Assembly: GCA_050015575.1 (NCBI GenBank)
Contig: JBEKBD010000121.1
Coordinates: 1-7,602, forward strand
Length of the DNA stretch: 7,602 bases
Source: Roseiarcus sp050015575
GTDB taxonomy: Bacteria > Pseudomonadota > Alphaproteobacteria > Rhizobiales > Beijerinckiaceae
Direction: 5' to 3'
How positions within the stretch are numbered: position 1 is the first letter of the stretch; the number at the start of each line of letters is the position of its first letter. The translations under genes and the position numbers were made by a program. Shown here in pieces: positions 1 through 5,226 of the stretch. The notes beneath the pieces were generated by a model. It ran no database searches and was not told the DNA's origin. It saw only the letters and a program-made list of their open reading frames with translations.

Positions 1-1262
1 TTGCGCGCGGCGTCGTACATGGCGCGCACGTTGGCGGTCGGCGTCTCGTCGGGAATGCCGAACGCGCCGTCGAGGATCAGCTTGCCGCCCTTGCGCCAGA
101 CGTTGTCGACGAGATGCTTCACCGCGGCGTCGACCTCGTCGGGCTTGCCGGTGGCGAGCAGCGATGGCGAGACGTTGCCGCGCAGCGCCACGCGATCGCC
201 GAGCGCTTCGAACGCGGCGACCATGTCGGTGCGCTCGAACCAATAAATGCACGTGCCCGGCGGGATGTCCTTGATGATCGGCAGGCGCTTCGTGCAATCC
301 GATTCCCACAGCGGCATCGGGATCAGCTCGGCCTCGATCAGCAGCAGCAGCAGCTTGCGGAACGACGGCCACCAGAACTCCTCGAACTGCTTGGGCGACA
401 TGAAGCGGTCGGGCGCCCAATGAATCGGAATGAACACGATCGGGTGGTTGGCGGCGCGGGCGTTGGCGATCGTCATGCGGGCGATGAATATCGCCGCCTT
501 GTCGAGCGCTTGCTTGAGCTTGTCGCCGTGGCGATAAAGGTCCTTCATCATTCCGGCGGCGCCGCGGAAATAGTCGGCGAAGAAGTCGTAGGGCGAGATC
601 GACGCGGCGCTGTTGATGAGCGGGAAGCCGGCGGCGGCGATGCGGTTCGTCCAGTCGAGGTGATGGCCCATCGCGACGTTCGCCTCGTCGCCCGCCGCGA
701 CGATGCGGTCAAACGACGCGCGCACCTCCGGCTGAGTAAAGGCGCGGACCGCGAAGCACAGCCGGAAATAGTGCAGGCCGGGAAAGACCGGCAGCTTATC
801 GAGCCCCGCGAACACGCCGGCGACGCGCGGCAGATATTTCTGCAGATAGAAACCGGTCGGGTCGAACAGGAAGTCGTCGTACTCGTCGGCGGTCATGTAC
901 TCGCGATCGAGATACTGGAAGGGCTGATCGTCGCGCAGGCCGTGGCCCGGCCACCGCAATTGCTTGTAGTCGAGCTTCTCCAGCAAAGGCCCGAGCGCGC
1001 TGCTGAGCACCAGCGTGTAGACGCCGTCGGGCTCGAATTCTTGGACGACGTTGAAGCAGACCTCCTTGTTCTTCTCGTAGTCGTACATCAACTCCTTGTA
1101 CGAGATGCCGGCGCGGGTGGCCGGCCAGAAGAAGGTCTGCATCGCCGTCGGCATGCGATCGGGTTGTTCGAGCCGCACGCAGGCGAGAATGCGCCGCCAG
1201 CGCGCGTCGTAGGCGGCTTTGGCCGCGTCGCTCTGTTCGTACGGGCCGATCATCGCGCTCAT
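1..1262 (-). CDS. UroD-superfamily (MtaA/MtbA/CmuA-like) corrinoid methyltransferase, 3' end beyond window
   Basis: Reading the minus strand from the ATG at 1262 gives 420 uninterrupted codons to the window edge, so only the C-terminus is missing. The protein resembles the uroporphyrinogen decarboxylase superfamily branch that moves methyl groups to or from a corrinoid protein rather than making heme. Visible features are an N-terminal 'LEQPDRMP' segment (typical xxPDRxP opening), a central 'PIHWAPD' (His281) and a late 'LRGNVSPSLL' strand typical of the TIM barrel. The start is fixed by a 4-base ATGA overlap with the upstream corrinoid-protein gene, implying translational coupling. That pairing is the main reason to call a methyltransferase and not HemE. 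The usual H-x-C zinc motif of MtaA/MtbA is not obvious: the equivalent place reads LWESDC (318-323), with Cys323 and Cys338 as other candidates. The methyl donor or acceptor cannot be told from sequence; methoxylated aromatics, methylamines or methylated sulfur compounds are possible. Confidence 0.85.
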   Translation of the reverse strand, partial: MSAMIGPYEQSDAAKAAYDARWRRILACVRLEQPDRMPTAMQTFFWPATRAGISYKELMYDYEKNKEVCFNVVQEFEPDGVYTLVLSSALGPLLEKLDYKQLRWPGHGLRDDQPFQYLDREYMTADEYDDFLFDPTGFYLQKYLPRVAGVFAGLDKLPVFPGLHYFRLCFAVRAFTQPEVRASFDRIVAAGDEANVAMGHHLDWTNRIAAAGFPLINSAASISPYDFFADYFRGAAGMMKDLYRHGDKLKQALDKAAIFIARMTIANARAANHPIVFIPIHWAPDRFMSPKQFEEFWWPSFRKLLLLLIEAELIPMPLWESDCTKRLPIIKDIPPGTCIYWFERTDMVAAFEALGDRVALRGNVSPSLLATGKPDEVDAAVKHLVDNVWRKGGKLILDGAFGIPDETPTANVRAMYDAAR

Positions 1263-1921
1263 GCCGCGACCCCCAGCCAATTCCTGCATAGGGCGACGGC
1301 TTCGACGGCGTTGATCCCGAACGCGTCGGCGCCGGTGTAGGCGCGCACCGTCTCGTCGATCTGGCCGCCGCCGATCATGGTCTTGAATCGACCGCGCAAG
1401 CCTGCCTGCTCGAAGGCGGCGATCGTCTCTTTCATCGAATCGAAGGCGAGCGTCAGAAAGCCCGAGAGGCCGACGACGTCCGGCTTGAAAGCGTCGATCT
1501 CGTCGATGAACGTCTTCGGCGGCACGTCGACGCCGATGTCCTTGACCTCGAAACCGTTGATGTCGAGCATGAACGAGACGATGTTCTTGCCAATGTCGTG
1601 CAGATCGCCGTGCACGCTGCCGATCAGGACCTTGCCAAGCTTTTTCGACTCTCCTTCCGGCCCCGAGCGGATGAGCGGCTTGGCGAGGCGTCCGATTTTG
1701 TCGAGCATTTCGCCGGCGATCACCAGCTCGGGCAAGAAGTATTCGCCCGCCTCGAACCGTTTGCCGACGATGTCCATCGCCGCGCGACAGAGATCGAGCA
1801 CGCGCGCCGGATCGGCGCCTTCCTCCAGCAGCATCCGTTTCGCCAGCGCGAGCGCGTCGTCCTCCTGCATGTCCGCCAGCCAATCGACGAGCTGATGTTC
1901 CTTCTCGTTCATCTCGCTCAT
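1259..1921 (-). CDS. Corrinoid (B12)-binding methyl-carrier protein, MtbC/MttC/MtvC-like
   Basis: This 220-residue protein has the two-part layout of stand-alone corrinoid carriers. An N-terminal helical 'cap' (about 1-88, with the family signature EYFLPELVIAGEML at 60-73) is followed by a Rossmann-like B12 domain (about 95-220). The base-off/His-on motif is intact as D106-L-H108-D-I-G111, so His108 should be the lower cobalt ligand. Ser153 lies 45 residues after the His, as in MetH, and a GGG turn follows at 184-186. Normally Ser-x-Leu is seen; here it reads S-G-F (Phe155). Length matches the family (about 210-220). The protein should shuttle a methyl group between a substrate-specific methyltransferase and the UroD-like enzyme encoded immediately downstream, whose ATG overlaps this gene's TGA. 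The start is supported by GGAGAG six bases upstream. No reductive activase (RamA/RACo type) is in the window. Confidence 0.93.
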   Translation of the reverse strand: MSEMNEKEHQLVDWLADMQEDDALALAKRMLLEEGADPARVLDLCRAAMDIVGKRFEAGEYFLPELVIAGEMLDKIGRLAKPLIRSGPEGESKKLGKVLIGSVHGDLHDIGKNIVSFMLDINGFEVKDIGVDVPPKTFIDEIDAFKPDVVGLSGFLTLAFDSMKETIAAFEQAGLRGRFKTMIGGGQIDETVRAYTGADAFGINAVEAVALCRNWLGVAA

Positions 1922-1927
1922 AGAGCA

Positions 1928-1933
1928 CTCTCC
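1928..1933 (-). promoter_or_regulatory. Ribosome binding site of the corrinoid-protein gene
   Basis: GGAGAG on the minus strand sits six bases before the ATG at 1921. It decides between this start and the in-frame Met at codon 4. Confidence 0.7.
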
Positions 1934-1988
1934 ATTGCCGGAGCGGTCGCGCCGACGCCGTCGCCGATTTTGAATTTAACTCTATGCT

Positions 1989-2018
1989 TAAGTAAGTTCG
2001 CGCCGTTGCGAATTTCAA
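1989..2018 (-). promoter_or_regulatory. Possible sigma70-type promoter of the corrinoid/UroD operon
   Basis: On the minus strand TTGAAA (2018-2013) and TACTTA (1994-1989) are separated by 18 bases, in the only AT-rich patch of an otherwise GC-rich gap and about 70 bases before the ATG at 1921. The match is by eye; in a high-GC alphaproteobacterium the -10 and -35 boxes are loose, so this is a candidate only. Confidence 0.35.
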
Positions 2019-2038
2019 TCACGAGCGTCCCGGCCACT

Positions 2039-2054
2039 CCTGGTTAATTCCAGG
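2039..2054. repeat. Short inverted repeat CCTGG-N6-CCAGG
   Basis: Five-base perfect arms around TTAATT lie between the start of the corrinoid operon and the kinase remnant. It could be an operator, but it lies about 20 bases upstream of the candidate -35 box and may be chance. Confidence 0.25.
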
Positions 2055-2133
2055 CGCGCGGACAGCATTGACGTGGATCACGAAGCCCCTGTTTCCGCGA
2101 GCAAAGTCGGGTCTGGCGCGATTTTGACGCGGG

Positions 2134-2524
2134 TTGTCGCCGTTCGACGCCGGCGAGGCGGGCCGGGCCCCGCGAGGGCGCCGGCGTCGGGCTCGCCATC
2201 GTCAGGCGCCTGGCGGCGCTGATGGGCGGCCGGGTCACGCCGCGCTCGCGGCCCGACAAGGGCGGCGTCTTCACGCTTTGGCCGCGCGAGCCTGCGTCGG
2301 CGCCGCGCCCGGAACAACGTCCGGATGTCGAGAGCGCATCGCTCGCCGGCCGGCGCGTTCTCATCGTCGACGACGATCCGCGTTGCGCCGCGGCGATGCG
2401 ACAGGAATTCGTCGATCAGGGCGCCGTCGCCGCCGCGCGCGCCGCTGATTCACGCGTTGGCGCGGTAGGGGAGAATGTCTGGCGCGCGACGGCGAGCGGT
2501 GGACGATGCGCAAGCGACCTTTGA
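2134..2524 (+). pseudogene. Remnant of a hybrid sensor histidine kinase (ATPase G2 box plus start of receiver domain)
   Basis: Two pieces in different frames rebuild the junction of a hybrid histidine kinase. In the frame of 2134, 'SPFDAGEAGRAPR' resembles the F-box region of a HATPase domain. After a one-base shift near 2170-2177 the next frame reads GAGVGLAIVRRLAALMGG (2177-2230), a clear G2 ATP-lid motif, then a 'GGVFTLWP' closing strand. After a linker, RRVLIVDDDPRCAAAM opens a receiver domain, with the acidic-pocket aspartates encoded from about 2369. Homology fades after about 2430: there is no phospho-acceptor Asp, no conserved Lys, and the frame stops at 2524. The dimerisation/phospho-acceptor His region and the N, G1 boxes are absent upstream; a stop sits at 2125. 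It should encode no working kinase. No intact kinase or partner regulator is nearby. The pieces are short, so the exact parent family is unknown. Confidence 0.65.
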
Positions 2525-2875
2525 GCGACATTCGTCAGCGCGCGGCGCGGTCGCGGTCACGCGGTCGACGAGCGTAAACGGATGGCTCCAGCGCGAACCG
2601 GAACCGAGTCCGAACGCCGATCGGCGTTGTCATGTTCTGCGAACATTCGAGGCAGCCGGGGCAGATGCGGGCGCCGGTTCAAATTCAACCCTTCGGCACG
2701 CGCGAAACGACGCTCCGGGCAACGGCGCGGGGCTTGCCAGAGCCGCGGATGCGGGGCAAATTTGTGCCAGACGACGTTGCCTTGGCGAATGTCGATTAAG
2801 GAAGAGGGATCTCGGCCCCGAAGGAAATCGCAGGCCGACATCGAGTGTTCGTCTTACCCTGTCTCGGAGCCGTTC
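2525..2875. other. Unassigned stretch between kinase remnant and glycosyltransferase
   Basis: No reading frame here shows a recognisable domain or a good ribosome site. The glycosyltransferase frame stays open upstream to 2582, but its translation there is Arg/Ser-rich and lacks family similarity. The stretch holds two neighbouring palindromes (2613-2628 and 2632-2646) and is probably part decayed kinase, part promoter region for the downstream gene. Confidence 0.5.
2613..2646. promoter_or_regulatory. Two adjacent palindromes, possible operators
   Basis: AACGCCGATCGGCGTT (2613-2628) is a perfect 16-base palindrome. Three bases later ATGTTC-TGC-GAACAT (2632-2646) is a perfect 6-base inverted repeat with a 3-base spacer. 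Together they lie about 230 bases before the chosen glycosyltransferase start. Such paired symmetric sites suit dimeric repressors, but neither matches a site I can name with confidence. Confidence 0.35.
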
Positions 2876-4282
2876 GTGCGCAACCTCAACCTCAGGCGAG
2901 ACAGCGGCTGCGCGGCGATTTTGCGCGAACCGGTTCGGGATTGGCGCTTGGGCTGGGTGACCGGGCATCGGGCGCGCGTAATTGCTTTCACCGTTTGCGT
3001 CGTCGCGTTGCTGCTTGGGTCGCATTCGCTGTCGCGCTCCGGCAGGCCGCCGGGCACGCTCTCGGAAGAAATGGTCTCATGGGCGAGCCTGCTATGGCTC
3101 GGCGCCGTGCTGCCCGGCTCTCTCGGCTTGATCGGCACGCTCCTCTATCGATTCCCATCCGACCTCGACGATATAGGGCCGATCGCCAATCTGATCTGCT
3201 GGCGAATCGTCACCGCGGGAAAGAACATCGACGTCGTCTCGAGCACGATTCGCCGCTGCCAAGCCGAAATGGCCGCAACGCCCTTGGCGCCTTACCTTAT
3301 CGAGGTCGTGATCGACGAGTGCGAGAATGTCGCCTTGTTGCCTGTCGCCGATGTCGACGTGCGCGTGATCGTCGTCCCGCGTGAATACGTGACGCCGAAC
3401 AATTCTCACTTCAAGGCGAGGGCGTTGCATTACGCGCTGCTGAATTCGCGAATACCCGAGACGGCCTGGCTCGTGCATCTCGACGAAGAAACGCAGCCGA
3501 CGCCATCGGCGATCAAGGGCGTTTGCAAATTCATATGCCAGGAGGAGGCGTCCGGGCGACTGCGCATCGGCCAGGGCGCGTTGCTTTATCATCGCGAATG
3601 GGAACGGCACCCTTTTTTGACGCTGGCCGACAACGTCCGCACGGGAGACGATTTCGCCAGGTTTCATTTGCAGCACCGCTTGGGCGTCACGCTATTCGGG
3701 CTTCATGGTTCTTTCATCGTCGTTCGCAACGACGTCGAGAAGGCGACTGGCGGCTTCGATTTTGGTCCGCACGGCGACATCACCGAGGACGCGTTCTGGG
3801 CGGTCAAGGCGATGCAGAACGGCCTACGCTGCGCCTGGGTCGAGGGCTTCCTGGAAGAACAGTCCTGCATGTCCATCATTGATTTTTTGCGCCAGCGGCG
3901 CCGTTGGTTTCACGGGCTGGTGAAAACCGTGCTTCACGCCCCGGTCAAGCTGCGTTGGCGCCTTGGCCTCGGCTTGAACACGATGCTGTGGTCGCTGGCG
4001 CCGTTCGCGGTCGTCTACACGCTTTGCAAGCCTTTCTTCGGCGTCGCAGTCCCGCCCGGCGTGCGGGTCTTCGCGAGCTACTCGTTCGCGACGTTCGCCG
4101 TGTGGTACGTCACGGGACTGAAAGCGAACATGGACGAACACGGCGTCAAGGGCTTCTGGAAGCGCGTCCAGCTCACGCTGTTGCAAATATTTCTGCTGCC
4201 GGTGTTTTGTGTCTTGGAAGGGCTCGGCGTGGCGTGGGGGCTGGCCAGTCAGGCGAAGGGATTTGAGGTCGTGAAAAAATAG
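2876..4282 (+). CDS. Membrane-bound GT2 glycosyltransferase, Egghead/BRE-3-like
   Basis: The 468-residue protein is built like animal Egghead/BRE-3 (GDP-mannose:glucosylceramide beta-1,4-mannosyltransferase). Two N-terminal membrane segments (about 33-50 and 69-91) precede a GT-A catalytic domain and about three C-terminal membrane segments (about 368-390, 399-415, 431-456). Catalytic motifs are in family order: WLVHLDEET (198-206, metal/nucleotide-sugar Asp203), IGQG (231-234), HGSFIVVRNDVE (277-288), TED (303-305, catalytic base) and QRRRW (340-344, Q-x-x-R-W acceptor motif). The HLDEET string and the FLRQRRRWFHG region are close to the animal proteins. It should add a hexose to a lipid or glycan acceptor at the inner membrane; sugar and acceptor are unknown. 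GTG 2876 is chosen because GGAG lies six bases upstream and third-position GC rises there. ATG 2789 (497 residues, no ribosome site) is the alternative. No other glycan genes flank it. Confidence 0.85.
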   Translation: MRNLNLRRDSGCAAILREPVRDWRLGWVTGHRARVIAFTVCVVALLLGSHSLSRSGRPPGTLSEEMVSWASLLWLGAVLPGSLGLIGTLLYRFPSDLDDIGPIANLICWRIVTAGKNIDVVSSTIRRCQAEMAATPLAPYLIEVVIDECENVALLPVADVDVRVIVVPREYVTPNNSHFKARALHYALLNSRIPETAWLVHLDEETQPTPSAIKGVCKFICQEEASGRLRIGQGALLYHREWERHPFLTLADNVRTGDDFARFHLQHRLGVTLFGLHGSFIVVRNDVEKATGGFDFGPHGDITEDAFWAVKAMQNGLRCAWVEGFLEEQSCMSIIDFLRQRRRWFHGLVKTVLHAPVKLRWRLGLGLNTMLWSLAPFAVVYTLCKPFFGVAVPPGVRVFASYSFATFAVWYVTGLKANMDEHGVKGFWKRVQLTLLQIFLLPVFCVLEGLGVAWGLASQAKGFEVVKK

Positions 4283-4381
4283 GCGGCGGCGTCTCTTGCG
4301 TCCGTAATCCCCCGTGACCTCAAGTGGACTTTAACGGGTGTCATTGCAACCGAATCGGCGTGGGAGCGCCGCAGTCCTCGA

Positions 4382-4409
4382 CGCTCCCTTGCGCCCGCCA
4401 AGGCGAGCG
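4382..4409. terminator. Hairpin between convergent genes, possible bidirectional terminator
   Basis: CGCTC-CCTTG (4382-4391) pairs with CAAGG-c-GAGCG (4399-4409) to give a 10-base-pair stem with one bulged C and a 7-base loop. It lies about 100 bases past the glycosyltransferase stop and about 75 past the DUF1344 stop. No T-run follows on either strand, so it is not a classical intrinsic terminator. Confidence 0.35.
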
Positions 4410-4410
4410 G

Positions 4411-4458
4411 TCGCCGTCATGGCAAGGCTAATGTCGGGGCGCTCGACCGCGACGGCGA
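4411..4458. repeat. Inverted repeat TCGCCGTC/GACGGCGA, REP-like
   Basis: Eight-base perfect arms (4411-4418 and 4451-4458) enclose 32 bases. The left arm continues as CCGTCATGGC (4414-4423), ten bases also found at 7331-7340 at the foot of another hairpin. This suggests a degenerate copy of an extragenic palindrome. Confidence 0.4.
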
Positions 4459-4485
4459 ATTGCGGCCGGCGCCCGCCCCGCGCGC

Positions 4486-4776
4486 TTACGCCGCGGGATT
4501 CAGGCTCCTGAGCTCCATCGTGGCCGGCGCGTCCTTGACCGTGGACGGAATATAGGTGATGGCCACCTTCTCGCCGGGTTTGAACTTCGACAGGTTCATC
4601 GTCGTGGGCGCCCAATAGGTCGCGCCGTAGGTCGAGCCGTCGTCCAGCGTCAAGGTGTAGCTGGTGTTGTCGATGCTCTTGATGACGCCGACCGTGCTGT
4701 CGGCGCCGGCGGCGTAGGCCAGAGACGCGCCGCCGAGGAGCGCGGCGGAAGTCGCTGCGATGAGGAAGATGCGCAT
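4486..4776 (-). CDS. DUF1344 family small exported protein
   Basis: This 96-residue protein starts with a signal peptide: MR, then a hydrophobic core (about 3-17), then AYA at 20-22, with likely cleavage near residue 22-23. The mature part of about 74 residues is a small beta-rich domain with the DUF1344 look: GVIKSID..SYTLTLDDGSTY, then F..GEKV.ITY. It should act in the periplasm; the function of the family is not known, and the fold pattern (a short strand set closing on 'G-E-K-V') recalls small OB-like or beta-barrel domains. There are no cysteines, so it is not a lipoprotein. The start has a strong ribosome site (AAGGAG, nine bases away). It is a single-gene unit facing the plus-strand glycosyltransferase, with a 128-base gap up to a TTAAC-type palindrome that may control it. 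Confidence 0.85.
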   Translation of the reverse strand: MRIFLIAATSAALLGGASLAYAAGADSTVGVIKSIDNTSYTLTLDDGSTYGATYWAPTTMNLSKFKPGEKVAITYIPSTVKDAPATMELRSLNPAA

Positions 4777-4785
4777 GGGGAACTA

Positions 4786-4808
4786 CTCCTTTTCGGTTCA
4801 AGCCGAAA
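4786..4808 (-). promoter_or_regulatory. Ribosome site and leader hairpin of the DUF1344 gene
   Basis: On the minus strand a hairpin TTTCGG-N6-CCGAAA (4808-4791) runs directly into AAGGAG (4791-4786), which lies nine bases before the ATG. The last stem base is also the first base of the ribosome site, so folding could affect initiation. Confidence 0.5.
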
Positions 4809-4903
4809 CGTTCCGCGATGCCGCTCACGTCGCGCGAGCGGAGGCCGCGACGTTCGGAGCGGCGCCTTAGCACGATGTCGCTTTCGGGCGCTTTTCCAAA
4901 GGG

Positions 4904-4921
4904 TTAACGATTGTTCATCGC
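4904..4921. promoter_or_regulatory. TTAAC-N4-GTTCA box, first copy of an 18-base repeat
   Basis: TTAACGATTGTTCATCGC matches 17 of 18 bases with the copy at 7157-7174; both follow a TTTTCC a few bases earlier. The core is an inverted repeat TTAAC-N4-GTT(A/C)A. It recalls alphaproteobacterial TTAA-type sites such as those of CtrA, although CtrA sites usually have TTAA-N7-TTAA spacing. It lies upstream of the minus-strand DUF1344 gene. Confidence 0.45.
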
Positions 4922-5226
4922 CGCCCGCCTCGCTCGGCCGGCGCGCGCGAAACGTCGGCTTGTCCGCTAGGGTCCGAGAAATGATGAACGACGCCGCTAC
5001 CGCGGCGCGAATTACGCCGAAGTACGCGAATTACGGCGAGGCTCGCATAAATCCCCAATTCGAAGGCTCGTCGGCCGCGCCTCCCTTCCGATTGAGGCCG
5101 CGATGGCGAGCGTTGGGGATCGCGGCCGAGGCTCACCGAACAAGACAATCATGCAAGCAAGCATCACCGCAATCCCGCAATCCGATTCCGGAATCCTCTA
5201 TCGATTTTGGCTATTCGGGACCCGCC
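4922..5226. other. Unassigned stretch between DUF1344 leader and otsA stop
   Basis: No gene is supported. An ATGATG at 4981 opens a plus-strand frame, but it runs far into the antisense of otsA and its third-position GC bias fades after about 50 codons. The stretch holds a 10-base direct repeat GCGAATTACG (5007-5016 and 5026-5035), an inverted repeat ATCCCCAA/TTGGGGAT (5051-5058 and 5113-5120), another GGCCGCG/CGCGGCC (5096-5102 and 5121-5127) and a 12-base palindrome GATTCCGGAATC (5184-5195). These may include the end of the otsA transcript. Confidence 0.45.

Noticed and set aside
114..1340. Long plus-strand open frame of about 408 codons
   Set aside because: It is the antisense of the UroD-like gene, which has clear family motifs; the translation is Arg/Glu/Val-rich with no domain.
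2600..2628. GGAAC...CGTT pair resembling an alphaproteobacterial general-stress (EcfG) promoter before the glycosyltransferase
   Set aside because: The spacer is 20 bases, longer than the usual 16-18, and the CGTT is part of a perfect palindrome.
4311..4338. CCCGT...ACGGG inverted repeat after the glycosyltransferase as a terminator
   Set aside because: Only a 5-base stem with an 18-base loop and no T-run.
4331..4873. 180-codon minus-strand frame overlapping the DUF1344 gene
   Set aside because: Shadow of DUF1344 in another frame; the DUF1344 frame has the signal peptide and ribosome site.
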